Source of the DNA: Pogona vitticeps
Taxonomy: Eukaryota; Chordata; Lepidosauria; Squamata; Agamidae
Reading direction: 5' to 3'
Assembly (NCBI RefSeq): GCF_051106095.1
Contig: NC_135783.1
Coordinates: 182,792,947-182,856,946 of the forward strand
DNA: 64,000 nucleotides
In this document: one piece after another, positions 49,680 to 62,501 of the stretch
How positions within the stretch are numbered: the first letter of the stretch is position 1
How the letters are laid out: every line of letters starts with the position of its first letter
The notes under the pieces: generated by a model
The model's input: the letters and a program-made list of their open reading frames with translations, nothing else
Told to the model about the DNA's origin: nothing
Database searches by the model: none
Position numbers and translations under genes: made by a program

Positions 49680-50800
49680 AGAATTACTCAAGAAGAAATG
49701 GTCAGATTGACACAACAAAATGTATTGGATCCATCCTCTTCAAGAATGAATGCTCATATCCGCAAAACAGAATTGACATTCCCAGACATAGTATCAGAAG
49801 GTGACACTGATTATTTATCTTTTCATGGACGACACCAGTGACACTAACTCTTGTCAGCTCTGCACAGAAGGAGCCAATGGTAAATGACTTCTGAATATTC
49901 ATATCTCAAATCTCCGATAAGACCATTCAAAACAAAGCTAGATGGAGTGCTGGAAGATGAGGCTCCCAGTTCTGAAGGCACTCAATCAGTTAGCAAAGAA
50001 TAAGTATGAATAGTGCTGTTGTTAATGGAGCAAATGGATTGAAGTCAAAAGGATGTCCAGTTGGTGATGTGGACTGAGGCACAAAGAAGGTCCAATGCTG
50101 GATGAACATATAACTGTAACTTGGAACATGGGAAGTATGAAGCTTGAAATAGTAAAACAAGTAATGGAACATTTGAACATTGTAACAGTCAAACCAAGGT
50201 GAACTGAAATAGGTTATTTTCCATCTAGTAATTGCAAAGTGTTCTATTTTGGAAATAACAAATTCAGAAAAAAATGGTATGACTGTAATCGTGAAGGGAG
50301 CTATAACAAGCAGTTGGAGGCTATAACATTTTGCTGAATAATATAAATCAATGCAACCATCATGTAAGGTATCGCCCACCCTTGCCTTCAAAAAGAAGAT
50401 CAGTTTATTCTTTACATATTACAGTAAAGCCTTTGTGTAGATAATTCTAACACAAATACACGTGCAAAGCATTTGATTGTTTTTATGCACAACCAGCACC
50501 GCAGACAAGAAGCTGCTGTTGGCACAGAATACAAGGAAACAGAATGGTTTCCAATTGGCCAAGGGGTCAGACAGGGTATATGTTATCTCCCTGTTGTTTG
50601 TTCAGTCTATATGCAGAACATAAAGAGAAAGCTGGATTAGATTCAGGGGACAGAGGAATGACAATTGGTGAAAGAAACATCAGTAATTTGAGGTGCGCAG
50701 GTATCATGTTCCTGGCAGAAAATAACAAGTGATGCCATATCACTGCTGAAGAAAGTGGAAGAAGAGTGCAAAGGCAGCGCTACACCCCTAAGAGATGTAA
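49680..50800 (+). mobile_element. Degraded RTE/BovB-like LINE, internally deleted
   Basis: The 5' part has GAAGATGAGGCTCCCAGTTC and AACTGTAACTTGGAACATGG (start of the endonuclease frame), with GTGAACTGAAAT further on. The reverse transcriptase part near 50550-50730 reads IGQGVRQGYMLSPC, YAEHKEKAGLD and RNISNLRCAG, close to the BovB GVRQGCILSPCLFNLYAE and RNINNLRYADD order. The catalytic YADD is degenerate (CAGI). Much of the middle is missing. Confidence 0.75.
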
Positions 50801-50884
50801 TGACAATTTGTCATTTGACAGAACGAACATTTCTGCCCTTTCGTGAGATTCCAGCCTGAGGCAGCCATTGCATTTTTTTTCGCT

Positions 50885-51045
50885 CAGTAACTGACTAAAT
50901 GTTTTTGAATGGTTTTATACTTGATTTTTAAAATACATGTATGTTTGTTTTTTAGATGTGATATTTTTATGTTTTCACATTTGTTATTTCATCTGTTGTG
51001 AGCCTTGGGTCCTCTATGGGGAGAAAGGGGGCATGAATATACTGT
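50885..51045 (+). repeat. LINE 3' UTR-like tail
   Basis: TGTTGTGAGCCTTGGGTCCTC and GGGGAGAAAGGGGGCATGAA follow an AT-rich stretch, the usual shape of an L2/CR1-type 3' end. Confidence 0.5.
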
Positions 51046-52775
51046 AGCTTAAATGAACAAAGTCTGATTACGCTATCACAGAAATCCTTTTTCTCAGCTT
51101 CTCCTCTTTTGACTGACAGCCTTTGCCTGCAGTCCTGAAAGTGGCAGTCCACTTTGCAAAATGCTTTTCAGAAACAACATGGGACAGATACGGGAAGTTT
51201 AATTATACTGGGAATTATTCAAGCAGCTCATCTTTCAGAACTCCTGATGCCACTGGCTGTTCTCACATCACAGGTCACTTTTAGCACCAGTGGATTTATT
51301 GAAGTCCACCCAAAGGTGTCATCAAAGCAGCTAAGCCAACGACAGAGGCACAGGTGCCACGTCTGCCATGTTAAGACACATTGTAATATCCAATCAGAGC
51401 AGCCAATGACATAAAATGGTGGACAGGGTTCAGTAAGAGATTATGACAGGGAGGAGGAGATCAGTGGCTAAGGAAGGTCTGTGGCAGAAATAAGAATGCA
51501 TCTGGTCCTGCTGAGAGGCTCTTCACCAACAAAGCAGTGCCTTTGCTCAGAGAAAGTGAGTATACGTTAAGCATTATTTGGCATTTCTCTCTCATCTCCA
51601 TTTGTAAGGTAGCTTCCTCTGCTTCTGCCAAGGAATATAGAGAAGCATTATTCCTCGAGCCATTTACTTCTCCTGCTTCCCCACAGAGACAGGCTGAACC
51701 TGACAGGAAAACATCCTCAGCTGTCACACCGCTCCGCCATGATTGCTTCACAGTGTGGTGCAATGTACTTGCCGAGCTAAAGGGAATGGTTTCCTCCTGG
51801 CCCAGCCCCCATCTCTCCTCTGCACTAGGGTGACGCACTCAAGAGCTGTTGTCAGCTCCTGAAACCATTCTGCAATCATCAGGCTGTACCAGATAGATGC
51901 AGACTTTGTATATGACATGCATTTCCTGATTGTTAAACAGTGAGAGTCAGATTTCAAAATTTCAGTTTTATTTGGGGAAAAACGTAGCAGACATATTCTA
52001 GCTATCATTAAGCATGCCTAGCTCCGCTGGTTTCTATGGCAGACGTGTGCATTTTACATTTCTCATGATGAAATTGGCAGGACCTAAAAGAGCTAAATTT
52101 TATCTGTACCACACCCAGTGCTGCATTGAATTAACACAAGTGAGACGGCTCCCTCACATTACAGAAACTTGATTCCCCTTGTGGTATATTGGGGCCATTC
52201 TTGTCACAGAAACAGCCTGTTTTAGGACCCTCCCTCTATCCGAAGCATGGTTTCGTTTCTCTTAAGATTGTACACACTCATCCGATTTTTTTGTGAATTT
52301 TCCTAGATTAGAAGCAAAGTACAGCATACAAGTATGGTTACCTTTCAAGGGTGACCAAGGTCAGAACTTGGCCTTTTAGACTACACATTTCAGAATCTCC
52401 AGCCAGCATAGGCAATGGCTATGATGACTGATGGATTCTTGAGTTGTAGTTCAAGCAACAAAATTTTCTGGGCTCTGGCCATGTGTCCTGATTTAAGACA
52501 ATCCCTTGTTTGAAGGGCTGTCAGAAGACAGATTTTTATTTGGAGGTCTCTTCTGTTTGAAGGGCTGTCCAGTCTAAGCCTCTCTTAAGCATAAAGAACT
52601 GAAAGAGGGACAGCCAGGGACCTCAAAAATCTCCTCTCATGAGTTACCAGCTGGGTAACAGATTGAGAAAGTTTGCAATTAACTTGGTCACAATCTTCCT
52701 TTGTAGGGTAAGATGTATTGTATACTTCTATTTACCGTATTCTAAATGTGAATTTACACATATAAATAAGCATGT
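51046..52775. other. Intergenic DNA, mostly unrecognised
   Basis: Open frames overlap on both strands at 51461-51838 without a recognisable domain. A degenerate hAT-type scrap lies at about 52340-52500. Confidence 0.5.
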
Positions 52776-52912
52776 GCCAATTTTATTAATTTAATCTATT
52801 AGACGTACATCCTGCCCATCTAGTGGCAAGCCACTACTTTGGGCAGCTATAAAAGGAATAAACGGAACGGCACCATAAATAAAATTAAAACAATAAAAAG
52901 CCCTCCCCACCA
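52776..52912 (-). repeat. L2-like 3' tail
   Basis: In reverse it carries GGGCAGGATGTACGTC, then AATAGATTAAATTAATAA, as in other L2-type termini in this window. The Tigger-like MITE begins just to its right. Confidence 0.5.
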
Positions 52913-52917
52913 AAATA

Positions 52918-53176
52918 CAGTGGTACCTCGGTTTATGAATGCCTCGGTTATTGTAATTTTCAGTTTAGGAACGGAAATCCATAGAAAACAATGCCTTGGT
53001 TTTCTCCCCCACCCCCTCTTTTTTCCGTTTGTGAAGGAAGTTTCCCCATGATGCATTGTGCCTAGAGGTTTATAGCATCGCCCCGTTCCTATGGCAATCT
53101 GTGTTTCGGTTAATGTAATTTTCGCTTTACACAACGTCCCGGAGAATACATTGATTTCGTAAACCAAGGTACTACT
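52918..53176. mobile_element. 259-bp Tigger/pogo-like MITE
   Basis: TA-flanked. The ends are CAGTGGTACCTCGGTTTA and, reversed, CAGTAGTACCTTGGTTTA. These are Tigger/pogo-type termini. A third subfamily in the window. Confidence 0.9.
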
Positions 53177-54999
53177 GTACCGCACAAAAAACTATCAAAA
53201 TACTACACAATTCCCAAGATGGCAAGTTTTAGGGACGATACATTTGTGATGTTAACATAAGCTACTAGATAATATAGTATGTATGGGTTTGTATTGTTGT
53301 AAAGCATGTATGTTTTTACAATCAAAAATTTCCACTTTATGTCAGAGTGACTGATGAACATAGCAGGAGAGGCAGAGTTTGGATTTGCATATGGAGAAGG
53401 GCTGCGGCTTGGAGATGTCACTTAGAAGAAGAAAGTTGAGTCGAGACTGTATTAAGAGTTGAAGGGAAAAATATCTGTGATCCGAGTAAATATATGGAAG
53501 CCACCTGATAAAATAGATATTTAATAGAACTCTAGTTGATTTCTGTTTAATAAAAACTGTGCATGTATACTTATGTACTAGAGGATTATGACAATACAAA
53601 TAGAAGTACAAAAATCCTAATTAGTGAAATAGTCGTCACATCCTCAATAAATAATACCTATTGTACAGACTATATAAGTAAAGCCTAATTGTCAGTGGGA
53701 CCAAACCAGACTTTACACAAGCACACTATCATTGAAAACCTCAGTTGCATAGGGATCCTGTGGGGGCAGTATAAAGCCAAGGTGAGAGCATGAAAATGTT
53801 TGGCCATGTTCAGAAATTAGAGCCCAGACCCAACAAGAACAAAATGAAGAGAAAGGCAGTAGTCACTGACAAAGGGCAAGAAAAGCGCCACCCCCCCCCT
53901 TGTTCTCATGCATTTACTCTTTTTTGGCAATACATTTTAAACAAGTTTTTCCTAATGCAAAACTATTCATCCCATCTCTACAGAATGGGTAGTGATTATG
54001 TGATCAGCACAAGACAAGGAGTTACTGCAAGTTGGAACAAACTGGGTCTTCAATGTAAACTGTGCTCCATAGAGGACTTTAGTAGTCATGCAACAGAATA
54101 AAGTGTCTCCATGCAGCTAAGCAGGAAAGGCTGGGTTCATACCAACAATTTTTTAAGGTCATGTAATGCTGGGAAGCAAAGGGCTACTTGTAATTAAATA
54201 ACTTGGCACAGATGTGATGGAAGCTATTGAGTCTGACCAACTGATGAGAGAAGTTCCTTCATTTGTTAGGCAAAATCAAAACTTTATCTTTGTGTGTATG
54301 TTTATATGGATTATCTTTAACTTATTGTGGTGCATTAGAGCGAATGTTTTACTTCCTGCTTATAAACTATTCATATTGGACCATCCTGGCATTCCCAGGA
54401 ACTGGTTTTAGGAGTGGTGTGCATGTCTGCAAGATTCTCAGCCAAGTTTAGAGTTCATGCTTTAATATGTTCAAGACACATAATTGGAAAATAGAACGAT
54501 AGTATAAGAGAATGTGCTGAGGTGCTTTCTCTCATACCTTATAACTACAGCAATAAAGAAAAAATCCAAGACTTTTACAATCATCTTCGGTCACTCTAAC
54601 TGCTCTTTAAATGTTTATAAAAACAGTTGCTCTTATGTGCACACATCAGTCAATCCTTCCTTCCTAACAGACTCCTCTTGTCCTACACTGCCAGCTGGTT
54701 AAGGGGTGAAGGAGGGGGAAAATGCTTCATATTGCTGGATGTAGAGATGCATACATATTCCCTGCAAAGCTTCGAAAGTAACCTTAAAAGATATTTTGTT
54801 ATGCTTAATACTTCCATGGTCCAAAAAGTAGTTGCCATCACAATTATACTTAAAAGTAACTATTTACTTTCCATTTCCCAAAGCTAACTAAAATATTTAT
54901 ACTTAAAAAATTAATGCTACAAATTTCTGACTTGCAGTACAACTGTTTTCTCATCCCTGTTGTTGTGATCCCAACACATAGAGGTATCAACCAGCCAAG
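53177..54999. other. Intergenic DNA, nothing recognised
   Basis: AT-rich, with no domain-bearing frame and no repeat family that I can name. Confidence 0.5.
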
Positions 55000-55095
55000 G
55001 TTCCTTCTAAGGTGTGTTTCTGCACACGCACGACTCCGCCTCCCTCTGCGCATCTCCTCCGCGCAGAGATTATTTTCAGCCCCCCCCCATCCCAA
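55000..55095. repeat. Unclassified GC-rich repeat piece
   Basis: CTGCACACGCACGACTCCGC and CTCTGCGCATCTCCTCCGCG stand out from the AT-rich surroundings. They end in a C run before the SINE. Repeat-like, family unknown. Confidence 0.4.
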
Positions 55096-55255
55096 GCAAG
55101 CTGGGTACTCAATTTACTGATCTCAAAAGGATGGAATGTTGAGTCAACTTCAAGCCAACTACCTGAACCTGGGATCAAACTCAGGTAGTGAGCAAAGTCT
55201 TGACTGCAGACCTGTAGTTTAACTACTGCAGTGCAAGACTGCACCACCGCAGACA
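55096..55255 (-). repeat. tRNA-derived reptilian SINE
   Basis: In reverse it reads GTTAAACTACAGGTCTGCAG, GAGTTTGATCCCAGG, GGTAGTTGGCTTGAAGTTGA and CAGTAAATTGAGTACCCAGC, matching the copies at 8075 and 60014. Confidence 0.8.
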
Positions 55256-56227
55256 TGTGTATGTTGCATTAATTAATTTGATATCTGAAACCTGTAATGT
55301 CACGGCTCTAGCACAAGTCTCAGAATGCTGGTGTGTCTGCACATTTCCAAAATTCATACAAAGGGGAAATCAAATACAGGTGCAGATGGTCATGCACCTG
55401 GTTGTTCCACAAGCAGCTGTGCAATCTCCCAACCAAGTTAGTAATCCAGTGCAACACAGCATCTGGGGATTTTTCATAAATTTGGGTTTAGGCATGAAAG
55501 CGTAGATGGCTGTTTCAGAGTCAAAATGGCCAAGTGTTTCTTAATCATCTTTGCTGAGCTGATGCAAAAGAGCACTTGCACAATAATTGCTATACCAGGG
55601 AGAGATGTAACTAAATACTGCAATTTCACACTGCTGCAAATTAAAGCTGGTTTTTGTTTGGTTATATGATGCTTATACCACAATCCCAAAGATCCTTTCT
55701 CCTACATGGAGAGAACAAAGAAAAGGTGTGGGCCGACACATCTGGAAAGTAGCTGGCCTGAGAAAATGGCTGTGCATATTTCTCCAGTTTTTACTGTATT
55801 TATTATGCTCAGCTTTTTTTCAATACGGTCTATGCATTGTACAACAGAGTTGTAGCACTGCATGTTTCCTAAACAGTGGCCAAAATCCTGCAGATTACAG
55901 CTGATTAAAGTCTTCCCTTCCTGAAATTTTTGACTGCCTGCAACTTCACACTCTGAAATCACAAAAGGAAGTCTCTCATCCATGTCAATCTGCCACTGCA
56001 GGTTACCTCAGGTTACCATTGCACCAGTGGAGCTAGGCAGAGGGATTTCTGCGAACATAACCACAAGAAAGATTATAAATGTCTTCCCTCCCCCTAAAAT
56101 TCACAAAATTAAAACAACATATTTAGAACTTTAAACAATTTTTTTAACAGGCATGAAGTTATGTACAAAAATAATATTTCTATGCAGACTTCAAGTTTTA
56201 GGAAAAGACTCTGCTGTTGGAATATTT

Positions 56228-56233
56228 TTTATT
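56228..56233 (-). terminator. Likely NOP58 polyadenylation signal
   Basis: AATAAA on the minus strand lies about 265 nt past the NOP58 stop, giving a short 3' UTR (about 56210-56497). It is the first canonical hexamer I see downstream. A further AATAAA on the same strand near 55798 is a possible distal alternative. Confidence 0.6.
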
Positions 56234-56497
56234 TTTTAAATCAATTTCAACCATTTCTATATCACTTTCCAGGTATACATCAGTATCTTAAACCATTCTG
56301 CAATAATACAACACAAAATATCAGCTTAAAAAATATTGTCAGGATAAGGGTTAAAGTAAAAGGTGCGGGTAAAAAACTGCATACAGAGAAAAAGTGTATA
56401 AACTCTTCAGCCTTCACTAACCATGGAGCAAAAAGGCCAATGTCCCAGGAAAGCCAAACACAATGCAAGTCACCAGAGAGGCTCTGGCGTCCTCCTC

Positions 56498-56560
56498 TTA
56501 ATATTCATCTTCAGGCTCCTCTTTAATTTTCTTCTTCTTCTTTTTCTTCTTCTCTGTGCC
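56498..56560 (-). CDS. NOP58: NOP58 last coding exon and stop
   Basis: After acceptor TTTTCAG the exon reads GTE, eight lysines, then IKEEPEDEY and a TAA stop at 56500-56498. Human NOP58 ends SPE, a lysine run and RENED, so the lysine run matches but the last residues differ. The terminal IKEEPEDEY resembles a sumoylation-type site (I-K-E-E), and human NOP58 is known to be sumoylated in its C-terminal tail. Whether this lysine is used is unknown. Frame and exon phase join cleanly to the preceding exon. Confidence 0.94.
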   Translation of the reverse strand, partial: GTEKKKKKKKKIKEEPEDEY

Positions 56561-57598
56561 CTGAAAATAAACAGTGTTGCAGACTCAATTCCAAACACAC
56601 AGTCAGTAATTAATAACATGAAATAAGGAAAAATTAAAATATTCTTCCCCTCAGGGGAGAAATGAAAGGCACGCCTAGTCCTATTCTACTTCTCTTTGCT
56701 AATCTCTTTTGACAGAGGGGCTCCAAGAACTACAGGAATCCATGGTTACCATCGATAGAACCCTAATGAAATGAGTCAACAGCACTCAGTGACAGCTTTC
56801 ATCTTTAAGCATCTCAGCAGAACAAAGTCTTTCTCCCTCCGTTTGTGCAGAGGTTATCAATCTAAAGAAAGATTGGCTACTCCAGTAGTTTGGAGGGGGA
56901 ATCCTAATGTAGACAAAGACCACTACTCCCCCCACTCCCAAGTCAATCAGACTCTGCAGCATATTTATGCAGGCCATCAGAGCCGGCTTAATTGCACACC
57001 GGTATATTACTCTCCCTTAACTACAACTGGGCCATGGTTTCGCAACTGTGCCTTTGTTTGGTTCATGATTCACAAGAGACTGAGATAATCTCTCCCACTC
57101 TCCATTCAGCCCAACTGTGAAAGTCTATAAGGCGTGAAGTCGATGAAATCAGACTCGGCTAGATACAGAGCCAAACCTAGACCAACTGTTTTGTCTCTTG
57201 AAATGTCAAGCTCACTTTGGAGGTTGGGAGTCTAATGTAGTTCCACTGGAAGCTTTGAATCACAAAGGAACAATTCTGTTGACTCTTTCCCTCTAAGAGG
57301 ACAGAAATTTAGGGCAAAAAGGAGACACAAGAATGGGGGCCTTTTGTAGGAACCCCAAAACCGACCAACCAGAGCCCATGCACTGAGAATTAAGGAACTC
57401 TGAGCTAGGAATTTCTTCTGAGAACAAGAATTGCTTTGAGCTCACACAACCCAAGCTGTCTTCATTTCGCCAGCACAACAGGTCACAACTGTTGCCTAGT
57501 TGTGTTCTTACTATGACACAACTAGGCAACAGAATTCCTTGCTGTTCTACAATGATTTGCCCAGAGGACCAGATCTAGCTCTGCCTGTGCTGTCTCAC

Positions 57599-57753
57599 CT
57601 CTACTGCTGTGCTTGCGGATGGCTCTGCTTCTTCTTCTTCGTCTTCTACCCAAACCTCTTCTTGAGTCTTCTGTTTTTTCTCCTTTTTCTTCTTCTTCTT
57701 CTTGACAGGTTCACTTTCTTCCTGCTCTTGGTCTTGCTCCTCCCCCTCTTCTT
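57599..57753 (-). CDS. NOP58: NOP58 penultimate coding exon (KKE-rich tail)
   Basis: A 155-nt exon continues the phase-1 frame. It starts EEEGEEQDQE, has a run of seven lysines, then EEVWVEDEEEEAEPSASTAV and a final E, with acceptor ACATAG ending at 57754 and donor GTGAGA starting at 57598. In human NOP58 the same place reads as acidic and lysine blocks followed by EEEPCTSTAIA. The acidic block followed by S-T-A is the alignable signature. It ends in phase 0. Such tails are intrinsically disordered and serve nucleolar localisation and assembly. The catalytic partner fibrillarin binds the upstream Nop domain, which is outside the window. Confidence 0.95.
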
Positions 57754-58569
57754 CTATGTAAAAATAAAAATAAAAAGAGAAACCAATAAAACAAGAAGCC
57801 TGAGACTGGCAGCCATAAAAAAAGCACTGAGGAAGAGTTTTTACGCTATAATGACTAAGAAGTGACAGAAGGCAGGAAAAATGTGCATAGCAGGAGCAAA
57901 CAAAGATGAGTATACATATGTGACTCCATCTGAAGAAGTCAAGGAGAAAAATTCTTAACAATAATTAGTGGACAATCTTTGTCACCACTATACTGCATAT
58001 AATGTCAAGTTTTTCTTTTTGAAGATGATACTCTTGTGTTTTGGATGAAAACATACACACACAGTTCCCTTAGCCCAGCCCACACTGTGAGAACTGCAGG
58101 CAAAGAATGACCTTTTAAATACCAAGAACAATAAACTACAAAACTCTGCTAAAAAGGAAGCCAGATGTAGCCAATGAAAGCCAAATCTAAACAAGGATGT
58201 CTTACAGCACGTCTGGCACGTCTTTGGCTGTTCACCAAGAAGGAGAGGACTGTGAAGTCGCCTACATTTATTAAATGGACTGTTGCTATGGAAAGGAAGA
58301 GGACAGCAATGCTGATTGCCACCTGAAAAACGCACTTCATGTACAGGAACCCTGTCTTTTCAGAGCTACATACCTTCGTTACTGCATCAATTCTATGAGA
58401 AGCAAGTGAAAGGCCTTCCGGGGTTTTGCTAAAGATGAGCTAGGACAGGCGCCACAGGAGTGTGGAAGGGAGCCACTGCACATTGTCCTCTCTGTACTTC
58501 AAGAACCCCATCTTCCTTTGCCTCTAGTAACCTATAGCTATACCAAGCCTCTTAAGTGCAACCGTGCTA

Positions 58570-58850
58570 CCGTGTTTCCCCAAAAATAAGACACAGTCTT
58601 ATATTAATTTTTGCTCCAAAAAACACACATTAGGGCTTATTTTCAGGGGATGTTTTATTTTTTTCATGTACAACAATCTACATTTATTCAAATGCAGTCC
58701 TGTCATCTTCTTCTGATTGCTGCACAATGGCGTAGGGCGGGGTTTCAATTAACTGGGGCTTATTTTGGGGGTAGGGCTTATATTACAAGCATCCTAAAAA
58801 TCCTACTAGGGCTTATTTTCAGGTTAGGTGTTATTTTCGGGGAAACAGGG
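58570..58850. mobile_element. Mariner/pogo-type MITE in NOP58 intron
   Basis: TA-flanked, with ends CCGTGTTTCCCC and GGGGAAACAGGG. The interior has repeated GGGCTTATTTTCAGG blocks in both orientations. Same family as 62502-62723. Confidence 0.85.
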
Positions 58851-60013
58851 TAGTTTCGTGCTGTAGGTGGTGCCTAAAATACCGTTCGTGTGGCTGTAAG
58901 TTCTCATTCCCCTCGTCTGCTGTCCCAAACCGCCCAATCCCCCCAGGCTTGCCATGGTGAATTGCATTCTGTAACCTTTCATGTCCATGCTTATAATCAT
59001 TATGGGCACCTCATTTCCTCTAATAACAATAACAACAGCAATAAGGCTGCACTATCTAGGGAAGAGTATACTTTCGGCATTAAACATTCCAGAATGCTTA
59101 TCTCACGGAGACTGCCCCACTACTCCCTAAAGCACCAACAGGTGAGCCCAGCATGGCAGCAGCCTGCTACCGGCGACAGTCAGCGGTAAGTTAGCCTACA
59201 TTTCATTGCCACTGACACTTCAGAGCTGGCAGTGGTTGCCTTTGTGAGTGTTTTAAGTGCTTCTTGCCAGCAGTGTTTGTCAAAACACTTTCATGCCAGA
59301 ACAAAATGATGAATGAAGCTCCAGGGAAGCCATTTCCTTGGCCTACTTCTGGAGCCTGCATATATGCCTCACTCTCTTCCCCCCCTCCCCGCCTTGCCAC
59401 ACTCCTGCTGTTAACAAGGGAAAGTATGAGCATCTTTATTTTACATAAGGCAGAGCAAATGGTTGATCGTTTTATATTCAGCACTAAGCCAACTATTGCC
59501 CATCGACGTTTCAACTGTCCACCACAGTGAAAATGAAAACACTTCACCCTTCCTTCAGCATTGTTATCATAAGGAGGGGAGAGGGAAGAGAAGGGGCAGG
59601 AGAAAGAGAGAAAACCAAATCAGTGCACATCACAGAGATGCAACATGTTCCACAAACCAAAGGACTCTGATTCTTGGGGTTCTACCCTAAGAAGTCTGTA
59701 ATAAGAAACCAACAGATTTTCAACTGGAGTGAGCTGTCCCTTTTTATTTAATCCTGAGCCTGTTCACCAAGCACACTTCAGCAGAAACACAAAACAGAAT
59801 CTTGGTATCAGGATTAAACTTCCCCCAGATCTCACATTCCTCATGGTTGTAAAAATATGCTTGGAAGTTTACATGCCGTACCTGGAGAACAAGGTGTAGG
59901 CAAGCCAATAGTTAGAGGTTGGGCATTTGGGTACTACAGAAGTCCCTGCCCTGCCTCATGACTAACCAAACTGGCACATTATACAAAGAGGGAAAAGTGA
60001 TGCACATGAAGAA

Positions 60014-60255
60014 TTGGCCAGTAGCCCAGTGGCTAAACTGCAGTACTCCAGTCAAGCCCCTGCTCACGACCTAATAGGTTCCAGTAGTTGGCACAAGGCT
60101 GACTCAGCCTTCTAAGGTTGGTAAATTGATTACCCAGCTTGCTGGGTGTGGGGCTGGTGGCAGTGGCAAAGTGTTCTTTGCATAATTATGTCATAAACCT
60201 CCCAGATACTGTTTTAGCAATTCGGAGTAGTATTTAAGTTGAAACAACAACAAAA
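60014..60255 (+). repeat. tRNA-derived reptilian SINE in NOP58 intron
   Basis: GTGGCTAAACTGCAGTACTC, TGGCACAAGGCTGACTCAGC, a GGTTGGTAAATTG block and TACCCAGCTTGCTGGGTG, followed by an AACAACAAC-type tail. Confidence 0.85.
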
Positions 60256-61188
60256 CACACAGACTTATATAAGCAGTAGAATTCAGTTTTCATTGCTGGA
60301 GAATACAGACTGACAAGGTACATTTTTTAAAATCATGAATTCACACACCTGGCGCATGACTTATTACAGCAACTCAGACTATAAAGGTGAACTATTAGTT
60401 TATGAATCCAACTTTATGGTTGGGAAACAAAATGCTGATGTTCCCTTAAACTGCGGTGTTTGGGTTTTTTGTTTTGTTTTAAGGCAGACACTTCTCCGAG
60501 ATGCATCTCTTCCTCAAGGCCACCAAGGAAAATCTACACAATATTTTTGCATAAAAGCTTTCCCAGCTGTTATTGTCATTATTAGAAGAAAAAAAAACCT
60601 GAAGCAATGCAAAAGACAGACTGAGCAGAAATAAAAGCTTAGGCCAGTTACATATTGACTCTTGCTTGCTTCTAAGAAAGAATAAACCAGTCCAAGGCTT
60701 TGGGCAAATGCTTTTTCATGGAGCCAGTAAAATAATTTTACAAGAAATGATACATACCTAGATGAATTGGGTAAATGTGCACTTTGTGCTTCTCCTAACT
60801 CATCAGTCTCTGCACTTAGACCTAAATCAGGAATGCAAACTAAATGGCAATGTAGTTCACAGCATAGACTGCAAAGTATTGTCTGCCTGTTTGGTATGCT
60901 ATGCTGGAAAGAAACAAAATTACACACACCATTGCCAATGCTTAGACTGAAACCAGGATAAAAATGTTTGATTATGCCCAATGTTGTCCTCAGTCAACAA
61001 AAGCTGCATAGATATACCAGTAAAACAAAATGGGAAGTGATATATGAGCATTTCACCTGTCCCCTTGCAGCCTCCTATGCTATTCACTCACATACTGGGG
61101 CAGATTGCAGGGCATAAGGGTAGGAAATTGATGAAAGTCACCTCCTTCTCCATTCTATTGACTGCAGCTTCTGAAAGACCCTTTTAGC

Positions 61189-61320
61189 TGAAATCCAGCA
61201 ATAAGTTACAACTAGAGTAGGTGCACTGAATCAGTGGGGATCTGGCGAGTCAACTCCTCTGTAAGTTCTAATGATTTAATGGGCCTATTCCAGTTGTGAC
61301 TTGACTGCTGGATTTCACGC
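61189..61320. mobile_element. Palindromic MITE
   Basis: GCTGAAATCCAGCAATAAGT at the left is mirrored by GACTGCTGGATTTCACGC at the right, with TACAACTAGAGTAGG inside. The central part pairs CACTGAATCAGTGGG. A related copy sits in the SINE at 41583-41870. Confidence 0.7.
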
Positions 61321-61413
61321 AATGAAAAGGTTTGAAGCATTCAAGAATTTGGAAGCTAACTATACAACCAATTCCCAGATACCACAAAGAACCCCAGAAA
61401 TACAGTAACTAAC

Positions 61414-61556
61414 CTTTGACTTCTTCTACTTTAATCTTCTTTGCTTTTTTGGGAGCTGGTGCCCCTTCATCTTCTTCTTCCTCTTCCTCCCTTTTATGCT
61501 TCTTCGGGACCCGAGGGAGCGTAGATTCACCCGAAGGGTCATAGGTCTTCACTTCA
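61414..61556 (-). CDS. NOP58: NOP58 internal exon (start of the charged C-terminal tail)
   Basis: NOP58 is a core protein of box C/D snoRNPs, which guide 2'-O-methylation of rRNA in the nucleolus. This 143-nt exon completes a serine codon and reads SEVKTYDPSGESTLP, then a K/R- and E-rich segment ending KKIKVEEVK. Human NOP58 reads SEVKTYDPSGDSTLP followed by a similar acidic and lysine-rich tail. The acceptor is CTTCAAG at 61557 and the donor GTTAGT starts at 61413. The exon ends in phase 1. A glutamate run (EEEEEE) and an AP-rich patch are lineage-specific length changes typical of this low-complexity tail. Confidence 0.97.
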
Positions 61557-62501
61557 CTTGAAGAGTAAGAGATTGAGGGGGGGAGAGTCAACTTGTGAAG
61601 GGCAAGGTACCATTACTGAAGAGACAATGGCATGGGGAAGAGGACTAATGATCCCGTTTATTCCACCCCTGCCCGAGTCCTTGAAGATATTCTCCAACGG
61701 GGTTTCTATAGCTACAACAGCATGCCCGCTGTTCTAGGTTATAGAGAACACAGTAATGAGGTTGTCCTTGCCCTCAAAGCTCTTATCTTACCTAAGACAG
61801 GCAGCTAGATGGAAAGAAGAAGATATGAAGGACTGGTATGTTTGCCCAAGAGCCTTACATGCTCCCAGGAACCCATTTTTGTTTGAACAAGTAAGATGGG
61901 TATCATGTTTTCAGGTCATCAAAGAAAAGGGAACTGCACGTTCACTCTTTTTACTAAGCTGTCCAGACCTTATTCATTTCACATTAAGAATATACAATAG
62001 AAGGATGAGAATAAAGATTGAATCTACTCCAGGATGTATGGACCCCTGTCCCTGTACACCTATACTGATACACAATGACTTCTATCTTGCTTTGATGCTG
62101 GCCATGTTAGCTAGGGATTGTGGGAAGTGAGCGTTCAACAACATCTGGAGGGCCACAGATTCCCCAGTCTCAGAGTATACCATCATCTCATTTCTACCTG
62201 TGGTTAAGAGTCAAGTGGCTAGTCAAGCTGGACTAAAGCCAGTAGTTTTTCCCTTATTTGTCTTCCTTTAGAAAGATGCTGCCTCCAACGAGGGGACCCA
62301 CAATCCCAGTGCACAACAAGTTGAGCTTGTGACTAGCTCCACACAGGCAGCTTCACCTATGTACAATGGACTATGGTGTCACTACTCAGTGGAGAAATGT
62401 TGCCTTGCAGCTGGGGAATATACACAGCAATACCAACTGCAGTTCCAGTGACCTCACTAGCTAGGAGAAGTCCTGCTGCAATGGCAGAAATGATGGCTGT
62501 A

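Larger units (their letters stand above)
57754..61413 (-). other. NOP58: NOP58 intron
   Basis: It contains a mariner/pogo-like MITE (58570-58850), a tRNA-derived SINE (60014-60255) and a palindromic MITE (about 61189-61320). In mammals NOP58 introns host C/D snoRNAs (SNORD70, SNORD11). I looked on the minus strand for a C box with a D box 60-90 nt on and found none convincing here. 58860-60010 and 60260-61180 hold nothing else that I recognise. Confidence 0.85.

Noticed and set aside
60790-60840. C/D snoRNA candidate with TGATGA on the NOP58 strand
   Set aside because: No CTGA D box within a suitable distance and no terminal stem.
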